Origin: Solanum dulcamara
Lineage: Eukaryota; Streptophyta; Magnoliopsida; Solanales; Solanaceae
Reading direction: 5' to 3'
Assembly: GCF_947179165.1 (NCBI RefSeq)
Contig: NC_077242.1
Location: 3,410,001-3,474,000 of the forward strand
DNA: 64,000 nucleotides
A program made the position numbers and the translations under genes. Numbering within the stretch: the stretch's first letter is position 1; every line of letters starts with the position of its first letter. Positions 49,277-61,499 of the stretch are shown one piece after another. The notes below the pieces were generated by a model. The model searched no databases. It was not told the DNA's origin and saw only the letters and a list, made by a program, of their open reading frames with translations.

Positions 49277-50028
49277 GCTAGAAATTTAAGAAAGTAATGT
49301 CTTGTGCGTGAAAAAACACCTTGGAAGAAAGGTAAATTCTCGAATCTTGATCCCTTTCATCATCTATTTCATCCAAAAGAATCTAAATAGTTATATTCTC
49401 TACTTGTGCATTTTGTGAACATACATCTTTCATTCTTTCTCAAACTGTTAAATAACAAGTATACCTTTTCATTTGTACATCTCCCTTTATTTTGTCCTAG
49501 GTGAGAGTAAGTTCTCACTAGATTGCCTGGAGAATGATGGGGATTCCAAGTTCAAGGTGCTAGCAGTTCCCTAGTCGTTGAATGTCGAATATCTGTTTTC
49601 TGCATAGATTCTTCTGGGTTGAAACAACATTGAGGGCCACTAAATAATTATAGATATTTAGTGGAGTTTTTGATATATATATATATATATATATATAAAG
49701 ATCTGGACAAAATCTATTGAGTCACGTGAACTTCTAAGTCTGCTTTACAGTAGATCTGCCCCTAGGTAATGACCTGATGAATGAGGTAGGGAGTTTTTGT
49801 GTGTCTAAGATTGTTTTTGCCTCTCATCTGATAGGTAATAAATACAGTGTTCTTCAGCATCCATTATTTTGAAAGTAATCATCCTGAACTTATACGTATG
49901 CTTTCGGAGTATAGTAAAAACTGAACTATAAAGAGAAATATAAATTCTTCAAAATCATTAGTAGTTGTTTCTCTGATGTTTTTGCCTCGTAACCAATTTA
50001 TGTTTTACCTGATCGTATTTGAATCCAT
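49277..50028. other. Downstream region of the SWEET pseudogene
   Basis: Likely former 3' untranslated sequence. It includes a TA microsatellite at 49675-49697 and a small hairpin (GTGAGAGTAAGTTCTCAC at 49501-49518). No gene is seen. Confidence 0.5.
49675..49697. repeat. TA dinucleotide microsatellite
   Basis: About 11-12 TA units in the non-coding DNA after the SWEET pseudogene. Confidence 0.9.
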
Positions 50029-50475
50029 TTATCGACTTGATGAAGTGGCGTGACCTCTCTGATCATAGAGTATAAGACCACTGAACTTTGGCAGCTCACA
50101 CTTTTCACCCATAAGTATAGGTCTTTTCCACACAGGTGAAGCTGAACCGTGATTTTGACATCCAAAATCAGCTTCAATTAGTTGATCTCCGCTAACGAGC
50201 AATGGTGAAGGACGTTTCTCTTTTTGGCTCCACCTCACAGATCTTTTTAGCACCTCCTTCACCGGACCCAACTCTGCTCGTGGCTCTGAACAATCGATGT
50301 TGGTTGAATCATCAATACGCGGTTTTTGATCCTCTGCTCTCCTTCTTGCATTTCTCCTCAAAGCAGCAATGATGCAGGTTCCAATAACTAAGGAACAGGT
50401 GCAAATTACCAGTAAGGCGATAGCTCCTCGTGTCGATATTTTCCATTTATCTTCTAAATTCCATATTGCTTCCAT
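50029..50475 (-). CDS. Uncharacterised small single-pass membrane protein
   Basis: An intronless frame of 148 residues counted from the ATG at 50475. The frame stays open for 29 more residues upstream, but MEAIWNLEDKW looks like the natural start. Residues 17-39 (GAIALLVICTCSLVIGTCII) form one strong membrane segment, followed directly by an Arg-rich RRNARRR stretch that suggests a cytosolic C-terminus by the positive-inside rule. The C-terminal half contains SVRWSQKEKRPSPLL and HGSASPVWKRPILMGEKCEL, which I recall as a conserved end of an unnamed plant-specific family. No enzyme motif is seen. It lies 750 bases from the SWEET pseudogene and points toward it. Confidence 0.75.
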   Translation of the reverse strand: MEAIWNLEDKWKISTRGAIALLVICTCSLVIGTCIIAALRRNARRRAEDQKPRIDDSTNIDCSEPRAELGPVKEVLKRSVRWSQKEKRPSPLLVSGDQLIEADFGCQNHGSASPVWKRPILMGEKCELPKFSGLILYDQRGHATSSSR

Positions 50476-50562
50476 GTTGTATATCAAGTAAGTATCAGAA
50501 AAAATGGATGAAAGTTCAAAACTTGATATGATGAGATGATTAAGAGAATGAATTATGTTCAT

Positions 50563-51789
50563 ATATTTGGAAGGAAAAAAACTAGTCGTTGGTTTGTTTT
50601 ATTGCTATCTCTAGGCGCCTTTGTGATCACTTTAATTTGGTACTTGAAAATTCCATGAAGTGGGGTCATCTTCCCATTGAATAATTGTCATTAGCCGTTT
50701 GTTACTACTAACTTCGATTAATCCGAATTTGCACTATATAAGTGCTCCTTATCAATATTTTTTTGACACTCAATTCGAGAACTTGAATTAAGAGTGGAAA
50801 AAATTATTGGAAAAAATGTTACAATGTTGACACTGAACCAAAAAAATTGTAGTATTAACTTATTGTATCAAAATATTGTTGTGCGAGCAACTATCTTGAA
50901 AGACATTTTTGCTCGATTAGGTGCAAATTGTTGAGATCGATCGCCCCTAAATGTTCCACAACTCTCTCAAACACGTATAGTCACGAAAGAATATTTTGTG
51001 AACGGTGGAAAAAAAGGCACATGAACTAATTTGTTTACAACAAATATAGTCATATTTTATTTACATAAAAAATAACCAAAATCATAGAAAATATACAGTG
51101 ACTATACAATATAGCTTACCAAAAGTTATAGAAAATATACAACGACTATACGATATAGATTACTTATAGCATGAGTTATACACTGAATATATATTATGAT
51201 ACATTCTATACATGAAATATACACCAAATATATATGAATATACACCAAATGATCATTTTTTGATAATTAAAATGACCAAATGACCATCTACTATAATTAT
51301 CCTCGAAAAAAATGGGTTGGGCTGCTTTTATAGGCAAGTTGCTCGAGTTGTTACAAAAAGAATTTAACTTAGGGTGTAGCTATTAAAGAATATATTCAAG
51401 AAAGAATTAAAAAAGCGCACTCGAGATTATTATTTTTTTGTCTTTGCGTTATCAACAAAGTGTATAATAATGTTAATAAAATTATATTCATGAAGACAAT
51501 CCTCGATAATTAATTAAAATTTATGTGGACAAATTATGTTAGTTGGATTACTTGTATTCTCCATTTGACAAATTATGATAAGAGATAAACATAATAAGTT
51601 TACATTGAAAATTTATACATCCGAGTACATGAATTATATTATGATTAAATATTTGTTCGTTTACTATTATTTTTTAAGGATTTAAATCTCAGAGATATTA
51701 CTATATCCTGAAGATTAAGGGGGGGCGGGGGTGATTTAAAAATTTTAATAGTCGACTGTCTAAAGGTGATAGTCGACTTAGCCTAAGGG
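50563..51789. other. Intergenic DNA, no gene seen
   Basis: AT-rich. A 44-base period repeat (ATAGAAAATATAC at 51084 and 51128) and related TATACACCAAATATA phrases lie near 51080-51250. Upstream promoter elements of the small membrane-protein gene would be near 50563-50750, but none is clear. Confidence 0.5.
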
Positions 51790-54700
51790 GTGTTCATGGT
51801 CCTATTTGACTCGGTTTTTGGCTAAAACTAAACCAAACCAATTAAGGCGATTTTTTTAATATTCAAACCAAACCAAACCATTATAGTATAAATTCTATCG
51901 GTTTTGGTTTTATCGATTTTGTCGATTTTATCGATTTGGTTCGTTTTTTACGGGTTGAAATAATATATTTTATAATGCAAAAAAATTGACAACCTTATTT
52001 TCTACATTCGTACTACAAATCAATAGAATTTCAAAACAACTATCATTAATCTTCAAAGATATCTGAACTCGTTCAAAGATAGTGAGGATAGAAGAAAAAT
52101 ATATAAGCTAAATAAGTTACCATCTAAAGTCCAAGCTAGAGCTATAACAGAGAAGCAAATATGGTTCCAATAATAACAAACTTAAATATGTCCTGACTAG
52201 AACTATGTCAGATGTTCTTGTAAAGTATATAAGCTAAAATGATAAACTCTAAAAAGGGCAAAATATCAGCAACATAAATCCATAAATTGGTGGATTGTTC
52301 AACTCCTATGGTCCACGAAAGAAATGCCTTCAAAAATAAAGAATTGACAGCCTGTTTTGACTGTCTAAGTTCGATACCGAATCTGAGAAAATGAACCACT
52401 AGAACAAAAAGAAGTCCTTCAAGAAGCATCATTTTTTTCACTATTGCATGAACTAATTGAAGCATTCAAGCCGTGACCAATAGAAAACTTGTTACTTTAC
52501 CTTTCTCCAAGATGAAACTATTTGAAAGAAAACTGAAAGCACGGAAGCAAAAATAACCTCGAAAGAAATTACAAATTTTCACCACGAGAAAGATAGCAAC
52601 TACTGCATAGTAGTACAACCTCCACAACAATAAAATTAAGAAGGCTAGCCCATAAAAGGTTAATTATATACATTACTTTTTCATTAATCAAGTTGAGAAA
52701 AATAACAATGTCTTTAAACAGTCCTCCGAATGATCAACATTCAACACAAAAGAACCATATACCCAACTGTCACTAGAGAAATATCACTTAATTACTTGCA
52801 TAAAAATGTGATTAAATACAAAAAATAAGTCAATAGCATAATTCAAAAGTACTTCAGGTGAAGCAGCGAATTTTTTTAAAAAATTAACTACCAAAGAGCA
52901 AAACAGTTGCACTACGAATTTCAATTGCAACATCCAAACTAATCAATGTTCAAGATTGTGCCAGCATATTCTGAAAAAGGAAAGAAGAAAGTTTAACAAA
53001 GTAGGTGTTAAAACTTTTTAAAACATAAAAGACATATTCATAAAGAGTTAAATGTGTAAATTTACCTTTTTCAACTATCTCAAGTTTCTGAATTTCTTCT
53101 AAAAAATCTTCAAGGTTGCATTCTTTGAAAGTTGATCTTAACCATTGTTGAGTGCAAATAAGAGCTTCTATTGTCTTTGAAGATAAAGAACTTCGATAAG
53201 AGTCAAGAATCCGACCACCGATGCTAAAAGATGATTCAGAAGCAACAGTAGAAATAGGAATAGAAAGAACATCTCTTGCCATCCTAGAAATAATTGGATA
53301 TCTAGCCGAAGAAACTTTTCACCAAGACAAAATATCTAACTCTTTGGTTTTTCCAAATCATCTACCAAGTACTTCTCAAGTTCTGATTTATTTTCAGTAT
53401 TGTCTTCATCTATCAAATATTTCTCCCATTGTGATTGCCACATCTCGTCACTATGCATGTTATCAATTTCATCATTCAAGCTTGTTTGACCGTCAATTTT
53501 ATCGGTTTGAGTCCCACAAAAAAACTCATGTAATAATCATATAAGCTACTCAAAGTATCCATCATCTTTTTCGATTTTTTAGCTCCCACCAAATAACCAT
53601 AAGAGTTTTTAAACAGATATTCCACATATTTCAACTTGTATCGAGGATTCAAAACAATAGCAATGAATAATAACTTGTTCATACTTTCAAAAGTACCTCA
53701 GTATTTGTTAAATTTAAGCTCCATCTTTTTAGCCATGCCACTCAAAAAAGAATCTTCACTACAAAAATATTTGCAAATTATCTTTTGAAGATTAAAGATC
53801 TCATGGAAGTAACATATGAAGTTCCTGAGAATTTCAAAGTTACCTGGTAGAAAATCTCAAGGAACTTAATGAATGAAAACTTTAACATTCTTCCAATCAT
53901 CTATCAATAGATGCCCTCCCACATTATTTGTTTCTAAATAATACTTGAGGTACTTGTGATCATCATCATACATTCTTGAAAATGCCCTTTCAAATTTTAC
54001 AGTTGTATCTAGCATCATATATGTGGAGTTCCACCTCGTCTCAATATCTAAAGTCAAAAGACCATGAGAGTCAGAGCCCGTTTGGATTGGCTTTAAGTTG
54101 GTCAAAACCAACTTAAAGCCCCTTTTTAGCTTTTGGACGTGTTTGTCTAATGCTGACTTTAAGCCATAAAGTTCTTAAAGTCAGTAAAAAATGAAAAGTT
54201 AGGATTCCTAACTTTTTTTCCAAAGTGCTTAAAGTCATTTTCTTTGACCATGGAAATTACTTTTATATCCCTTATATTTTAACTAAATTCCCAAACTACC
54301 TTTTTTTATTCTTTTAATCCTAAAATTCACATCATAAGCACTTTTATCCAAACACTCAACTGCTTATTTATAAAAATAACTTTCAGCACTTCAAAGTTCT
54401 AAAAGCACTTCATACATAAAAGTTACTTTTTTAAGCCCATCCAAACGGACTCTCAATCTTAACCTTCTCGACAAATGACTTAAAGGAATCAAACCTTCCA
54501 GCTGAAGAATTAACATATTTGATAGCATTTCTTACCCGAAAAATAGACTCATTTTGTTCATCGAGTCCTCTTTCACGATCAAATTTAGAATATGAGCATT
54601 ACATCTAACAAGTAAGAACTCATTTCCTAAGATGCCTCATTTTCAATCCTCAATTCTTCTTTTCAAGTGTTTAATTGCAGAATCATTAGTAGTTGCATTA

Positions 54701-55560
54701 TCTAAGGTCACCGTAAATATGTTATCAATTTTCCAATCAAATAAGCACGCCTCAATCCCCTTAGCAATTGTTTCACCCTTATGATCTGATGTTTGAAAAA
54801 AGTTGAGAATTTTCTTTTTCAGATTTCACTCATCATCGATTCAATGGGCAGTGACAACCATATCAGTTAGATTTTGAAGTGATGTCCACGTATCACTAGT
54901 AACACATACACGTTGATAATGAATAAACTTTTCAAGCTTTTTTTTCTCTTTTTGATATATTTTTCAAACATTGTCTAGCAACAGTGAAGCGAGAAGGTAA
55001 TTGAAAATTAGGCAAAGCAACTTCCATTAATCTCTTAAAACCTTCCCCTTCAACAACTTTAAAAGGTTGTTCGTCAATAATGACAAACTCCAATGGCTCT
55101 CCTAATCTCATTGACGTTAATCACAACCTTTTCTACAGTACATGTACTATATGCTTGTTTTCCTTTTTTAACCACCTTGATTCTTGATTGATTTCTGTCA
55201 ATAATTCTAAGAGGGGAATTAGGACAAACCTCATTTAAATGTCTCCATAGCGTTGAGGTCCCATTCGCACTTTCAGAAGCAAAGTTACTAGTACAGTAGT
55301 TACATTTCGCCTTTTTCTTACCCCATTTATCAAGATATTCAGTATAGTATTTTCAAACGCTGGATGTTCTTCTGTCACTACTCACAAGGATACGATTAAG
55401 GTCGCAAAGAGTTGTTTATTTTCATTTTTTTAGCATGATTTAGAGTAATATCACGAGTTTTATCACCGCCAAGCTCAGGTTCCAGCAAAGTAGTTGGAGA
55501 TACTTTGTTGGTTACCTCCACTAGCTTCACCTCTTTTTGAGTAGTTGTAGTTTCCATCTG
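51790..55560 (-). pseudogene. Decayed hAT transposon with transposase fragments
   Basis: Read on the minus strand: an N-terminal fragment starts at 55557 (METTTTQKEVK); a BED zinc finger lies at about 55320-55230 (KCNYCTSNFASES then LWRH); the catalytic region spans about 54920-53860 (VTSDTWTS, LNLIV, ETRWNSTY); a further piece is at 53682-53476 (LNPRYKLKYVEYLF); and the C-terminal dimerisation domain is at 53282-53040 ([31 protein letters not shown]). Several stops and frame changes separate the pieces, and a MITE splits the transposase at 54074-54453. The GGGGTGTTCATGGTCC near 51788 resembles the terminal sequence of many plant hAT elements. The opposite end was not found, so the left limit is provisional. 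Confidence 0.88.
54074..54453. mobile_element. MITE (GAGCCCGTTTGG family), copy 1, inside the hAT
   Basis: The left end GAGCCCGTTTGGATTGGCTT is inverted at AAGCCCATCCAAACGGACTC. TCA stands directly outside both ends as a 3-base target duplication. Joining the flanks restores the hAT reading frame (KI-DSHG), which confirms the insertion point and both ends. It shares most of its sequence with the copy at 56637-57032. Confidence 0.9.
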
Positions 55561-55609
55561 AAAAAAAAGTATCCGAAAATCTAAATAAATAGAGAAATTC
55601 AAAATCATT

Positions 55610-56636
55610 TGATAAAAACTAAATCAGCAGAAAAAACCTAAATTAGTGGAGAAAATCTAAAATAACAGAGAAATAAAATAAAAAAACACATACAAGATGA
55701 AAGACTAGAGAAGCAATTCAATCAAGTAAAACTTCAAAGACACAAAAATAATTACACAAACAAAGAGTAGGGAACATACAAAAAGTAACCAAAAAAGTAA
55801 AAGGAAGAAAAAGTTACAGACTTACAGGGATTAAAGCTTCTTTCACTCAATTGTTATCGTGAGAGACTGAGAGCAGATATGTGGAAAGTTTAATTATGCT
55901 TCCTTGATCTGCGAGATGCTAATTGATTTAATTAGCTTTCTTCCTTGTCTTGATTTATCTCTTTTTCTTGTTGACTTGTTTATAACTTATTTCCTGAAAT
56001 AGAAGGTCAAGTCATTATTTAAAATATCTTAATGCTAACGTATCCTTCTTAGCTTTCATTTTTCAATTCACAATAATGTTCCCCCAGCAACTCTTTTGCT
56101 ATCTTTATAACGTCTTATTAGCTTAAAATATATATACATTCATTTTAAATTTTGCCGTTGGTTTGGAAGTGCATATAAATTGACTTCAATATATTATCAT
56201 TTCACGACAAATATTATTAATGTCATTTATCTTTTCAATTTTAACACATAGGATAAAGAAGATATTATAATGTACAAACCGATTTATATAATTTACTAGG
56301 CATTTGATTATGCAATTTGGAGCTCAAATTCAAAGTTTTAATTTAAAATTCGTATTTGTTTATGATATTCGAATATGATTTCGTCTTTAATTTGAAAATT
56401 TGATTTCAAAATATAATAAGGTCTTATCATATTGATTTGGCATATGGAGTTTTGTAATAATATTGAATTTTATCAGTCTTCGAAAATTATTATGATGATG
56501 TTGATCTGAAAGACTGTTATTCTGAAAAAAATTCTATTGACTATTTAATCTGATTGTCCTTTTAACTATACCCGATTTTCTCATACACATGGCTCACCAA
56601 AGTGGCAGGGGTCAAATTAAATAATGAAGAAATTAT
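55610..56636. other. Non-coding DNA between the hAT and MITE copy 2
   Basis: No coding frame. The hAT 5' end should lie in this stretch, but no inverse of GGGGTGTTCATGG was found. Confidence 0.5.
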
Positions 56637-57032
56637 GAGCCCGTTTGGATGAGCTTATAAGTTGGTCAAACCAACTTATAAACCCTTTTTAGCTTATTGT
56701 GGTGTTTGCCTAATGTTAACTTTAAGCCATAAAGTTCTTAAAGTCAGTCAAAAATGAAAAGTTAGTATTCCTAACTTTTTTTCTAAGTGCTTAAAGCCAT
56801 TTTCTTTGACCATGAAAATTATTTTTATATCCCTTATATTTTAACTAAATTCCCAAACTACCCTTTTTATTCTTTTAATCCTAAAATTCACATTATTTTC
56901 CTCATTTCTTCGGCATAAGCATTTTTATCCAAATATTCAACTGCTTATTTATAAAAATAACTTTCAGCACTTCAAAGTTCTAAAAACACTTCATACATAA
57001 AAGTTATTTTTTAAGCCCATCCAAACGGGCTC
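56637..57032. mobile_element. MITE (GAGCCCGTTTGG family), copy 2
   Basis: The ends GAGCCCGTTTGGATGAGCTT and AAGCCCATCCAAACGGGCTC are near-perfect inverses. TAT stands outside both ends. The body aligns with copy 1, including the motif CCCTTATATTTTAACTAAAT, and retains about 20 bases (near CATTTCTTCGGCATAAGC) that copy 1 lacks in part. Confidence 0.88.
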
Positions 57033-58180
57033 TATATTGACTAACTTTTGGGGGCCAAACTAGGGGAAAAAAACAACAAAAACCATCCAAGGAAAAGATA
57101 AAATTGGGAGGGGTTGTTTGTAGTGATTGTTAGATTTAGAAGATATTCAAAGTTAAGATAATATTTTTTTAAAAAAATTTAATTAGTTTGAATTTGAAAT
57201 GTCTAAAAAATATCTTAAAAGAATTGAAGATAATTTACAAAAGTTAGTTATAAAATCTGATTGATTTGGAATTAAAGTAAATTAGACAAATTAAGAAATC
57301 AAAAGTAATCGTAATTTAATTGCCTACGACTTTTAGTCAATGTTTTAAAATACGAGGGCATGAAGCGAGATGTTTTATGCAGCACAGGGCGAGGCGTATA
57401 TATCTCAAGTATCTTCAATTTGAATTTTATTACTAAAATAATAAACAAAAGCAAAAACTTAAATAATTTTGCAAATAAATTTAAATAAATCACCTTATTA
57501 GAGAAAGATAACAACATAAAAAATGATAATAATTGAGATAATCCTTAAACTTAAATCAATATCTATCTTCATATCTATTAGTCTTTCTCATCCTCAACTA
57601 ATATTTGCAATAATTATTGTTTTTGTATTTCAAAAAAGGAAAGGATAAAAGTGTAGAGTAACGATAAAAAATGGATAAATATAGCGGTATGAAATCTATA
57701 TTTTATCAGTTTTAGGCACGATTATCTAAAAAATATTATGATAGTGTCATTTTATATAAGATGTTTATTAATTTATATACTTTTAAAAATCCCTATAACC
57801 TGAAAAATATGACAACATAAAGTATAATTATTATTACACCAATAATAAAAAATATGATTTATAGCAAAAATACTTTTAAAACAATAAAAATCAAAATTAA
57901 CATTCAAGAAATATGTTTTTACGTCAGAAACTTAAGTTTTTATGTTCGATACTAACACTCGAAATTCTAAGGCTTACGCTGTATGAATCTACGCCTTCAA
58001 TTTGTGCCTTGAAAAACATTTTTTAAACCCCCTCGTACCCCAAAAATATTTTTGAAAACACTGCTTTTAATTAAAATTATACCAATTATATTTTTAAAAA
58101 ATAGTTTAAAATACATGCATAATAATTAGTAAGAAATTGCCTAACAAACTATTAAGAAAATTTCAATTATTTATATTCTA
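57033..58180. other. Non-coding DNA with a possible inverted-repeat element
   Basis: GTTTTAAAATACGAGGG near 57341 is roughly inverted at CCCTCGTACCCC near 58028, and phrases such as GCGAGGCG and CTTACGC belong to a common Solanaceae repeat. The element is too decayed to delimit. No gene is seen. Confidence 0.4.
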
Positions 58181-58199
58181 CTTCGCATAAGTGGCCAGA

Positions 58200-58312
58200 A
58201 GTTCCAAGCGCAAGGGTTCATTCTGCTATTGCTTAATACATTGCTTATCACATAGGAACGCCATTAACATCGCCTACATCAGATTCGTTCAGCTCAGGTT
58301 ATCTGTTCCCAG
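58200..58312 (+). promoter_or_regulatory. Probable leader exon of the FLX-like gene
   Basis: A stretch ending CTGTTCCCAG followed by GTATGAAC gives a splice donor at 58313. No ATG-initiated long frame begins here. The acceptor before the start codon is uncertain: TTTTAG at about 58852 or ACCAAG at 58980. No clear TATA box was seen upstream. Confidence 0.5.
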
Positions 58313-58620
58313 GTATGAACCTCCTTCATCTTTTGGGTTTACGGTCTTTGTGTTCTAATCGGTGCTTGCTCTGCTTTAGGGTGTGATGGTTTGATCTCGA
58401 GTTGCGTTTCTTCGTTTTTCTGGCCTCTTAGTCGAATTTATTTCGTTTCTGTGGGATTTGGCGTCTTCGGATGTATATATGTTCGTATTTGAGCTTCATT
58501 TTTCTCATGCATGATAATGTCATATCGCTGAGTGTTTGTTTGAACTGAATTTGGGGATTTTTGTAGGGGCTTTAGGGTTGAGCCGCCCTTGATTTGTTAT
58601 TTTTTACTTTTTGATAACCG

Positions 58621-58775
58621 TGATGCTCGACTAATTCCATGTCATATCTGCCACCTCCCATCATCAACAGGTAGCAAGTAACTCTGGCCACTAAGGCTGT
58701 GATTTGAACCTGAGACTCATAGTTCTCACCCTCTTCATAGACTACTAGGTCACACCCCTAGGTGCTATCTGTTAA
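58621..58775 (-). mobile_element. tRNA-derived SINE in the FLX-like leader intron
   Basis: On the minus strand, TGACCTAGTAGTC (A-box-like) is followed about 40 bases later by GGTTCAAATC (B-box), within a head beginning ACCTAGGGGTGTGACC. The body continues to an A-rich end near 58610. This arrangement matches SINEs of Solanaceae as I remember them. Confidence 0.7.
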
Positions 58776-58999
58776 AAAAAAATTGATTAGTTGCTTAGGG
58801 GTAGAAGTTTTTTATGCTCTGTTGATGCTCTCTCCCTCACTATTGATTTTAGGCCCAGGGTTTTGGGGTGGGGATGGAAGTCATTTGCTAACACCCCATT
58901 GTCCATTATAGTTTTCATAAGTCACTGATATGAATTGGTGTTTTCTTCTAACAACTATCTTTGATCTCTTCATAACCAAGACAAGATAAAACAAAGAAG

Positions 59000-60800
59000 A
59001 TGGCTGGTCGAAATCGCGGGCCTCCACTTCCAATGAAAGGTGGTCCTCATGGTGGACTTCCTCCGCCAATTCACGAGCCCCCGTTTTCTAGGGGTCGCGT
59101 GCCGGTCCCTCATCCGGCATTGCTTGAAGAAATGAGAGAATCACAGTTTGGAATGGGCTCCAGACCAATGCCTCCGCACCCTGCTGTCCTTGAGGAACAC
59201 CTGGCTAATCAGCATGATGAGATTCAAGGATTATTAGTTGACAACCAGCGGTTGGCTGCAACTCATGTAGCACTGAAACAAGAAGTAGAAGCTGCTCAAT
59301 ACGAACTTCAGCGAACTGATCATTATGCCCATTCTTTGCATATGGAAACTGATGTGCAAATGAGAGAACTTTATGAGAAGTCTGCTAAGATGGAAATGGA
59401 TCTCCAAGTAGCTGATGGTATGAGGTCAGAGCTTATGCGAGTGCGCTCGGATATTAAGGAATTTACTGCTGCCAGACAAGAGCTTACTGTTGAGGTCCAA
59501 AGAATGACTCATGATTTGACCAGAATGACTGCACATTTACATCAGACTCCAGCAGTAAAAGCTGAAATTGAAGGTCTAAAACAAGAGCTGCAGCGAGCAA
59601 GGTATTTTTTTCCCAGAGTTCTGCTCTCTGTGGAACATTTTCAAATTGATAGTTTCTTACTGTACTCTTGGCTTACAGGGCAGCTATTGAGAATGAGAAG
59701 AAAGGATATGCAGAAAACTATGAACATGGTCAGGTTATGGAGAAAAAATTGCTAACAATGGCTCGAGAGCTTGAAAAACTTCGAGCTGAGGTTGCTAATG
59801 CAGAAAAAAGAGCTCGAGCAGCAGCAGCTGTTGGGAATCCAGGTACTTTTCCATATCCAAGTTCAGAAAACTGTAAAATGCAGGTACGAAAAAGCACGTT
59901 GAAAGATCCATCTTCTGAAGAGGACAAATTTTCCTTGCTTTTGTGTTTCTCAGTGGAATTGTCTTTGCTTGATACAAGCACTTTTAAGCATGATTGAATA
60001 GTGATGTTATTTTAACGTATTAAGCTGCTATATGGTTCATGTAGTTACCTAAGTGTCTATTTGATTTATTGCTTCATATCATAATTCGAGTTTTTCTAAT
60101 AATATTTACTCTTAGTGGATAATAGAATTTATCAAATCTTACATTAGGGTTAAGTCCTCAACAAGCTTCTTTGGAGTGTATTTAAGTTGCTCCATAATAC
60201 TGTTTAACTCCTCGTTTGTTTAACAAATAACGAAAAACGGGTTTGGAATATTTTATTGGAGGTTCAAATCTCTGACAAGCTCAGTAGGATATGATTGCTC
60301 CAATTGGTGCCCCATTTAATTTTTATTTGTATACAGACAGAAAGAGACGCACGTAATCTTTCGAAGTTGCTGCTTTAATATTTCTCAAATTTTTTTGGAC
60401 ATAGAATATTAGTACTGTATCAGTTTCATGAAGTTCATCTTTACCTGCACAGGTGCAGGGTACAATGCAAATTATGGGAATCCGGAATCTGGTTATCCAG
60501 GAAATTATTATCCTGCTAGTTACGGAATGAATCCTATGAACCCTGCTCATCCTGTAAGTAATTCGCTGTTGTGGTTTTGACATTTGATGGGATTAAAAAG
60601 TGTGCAGAAGGATAGCAGTATTTTGCTCTTGTTCCTTTAGATGAAATGTGACTTCTTTTCCTTTTAGTATTTGATTTTCTAAGTTTAGTTGTTCTTTTAT
60701 ACTTTTGGTGCAGGCTGGAGCTGAAGGTTATTCTCAGTATGGACATGGACCTGGTGCTTGGGGTGGTTATGATATGCAGCGAGCTCAAGGACCCAGATAA
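59000..60800 (+). CDS. FLX-like coiled-coil protein (FLXL1 type)
   Basis: Members of this family (FLC EXPRESSOR and FLX-like proteins) act in the FRIGIDA complex that activates the flowering repressor FLC in Arabidopsis; FLX-like members also have broader nuclear roles. Coding exons 59000-59601, 59679-59842, 60453-60553 and 60714-60800 total 954 bases, 317 residues, all with GT-AG junctions in frame. Residues 1-60 are rich in Gly, Pro and His. DNQRLAATHVALKQE (about 81-95) is the family hallmark and begins a long coiled coil that runs to about residue 245. The C-terminal tail is rich in Gly, Tyr and Asn (GYNANYGNPESGYPGNYY) and looks disordered. The ATG at 59000 fits the family start MAGRNRGPP. 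FLC is not central in Solanaceae, so the role here is uncertain. Confidence 0.93.
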
Positions 60801-61499
60801 ACTAGTTCATGTAGGCTCTCACATGGTGTTGTGCCTGCTACTTTCCGGTACGTCAAAATGGATCTTAGAATTAGATTTGAAGTGTTATACTGAATGATCT
60901 TCTTGAGAAATAGTTTTCGTGCTGATATTGTTGTTTAATGGTGTAACTGTCTTGCTTCTTGTGAGAAAAGTTTTAGCTGCCTGCTAGATTTTTATTAATG
61001 TCTGCTGTATCTAGTCTAAATAGTTGTCTGCAAAATCAGTAATTACATTTTCTGATATGCAGTCGCTTGAACTTTAGCCCCGTATTCACTTATAAAGAAA
61101 AGTAAATTTACCTATTTTAATGACCTTGCACTATTAAAGCTTGCGTAGAGTTGATCTTCTATCAGATTTTAAATTACGGGAAACCTCTGGAGAAAGAATA
61201 TCTAGTTTCTGTCAGATCCTGAATGCATTAAAATATACAAATTTCTTTTATTCTTACAGCAACAACTAGGCCTCAATCTCAAGCTAGTTGGGGTTGGCTG
61301 AATGAAAAATACAAAATAGGATTATCAAACAGTAGAGGTTCTCTGAATATACATTAGTAATTGTATCTTCTAGTATACCAAGGCATCATTTGTTTGCACT
61401 TAATAAAGGTCTTAATTTGAATCATTCAGATCTCAGTTATTAAATCTGTTTTTTAGTTCCGAGTCTTAATCATTCAGATCTTAACCATTAAATGGGTTT

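Noticed and set aside
52208..52465. 85-residue minus-strand hydrophobic open frame
   Set aside because: It lies in the non-coding end of the hAT element and shows no transposase similarity.
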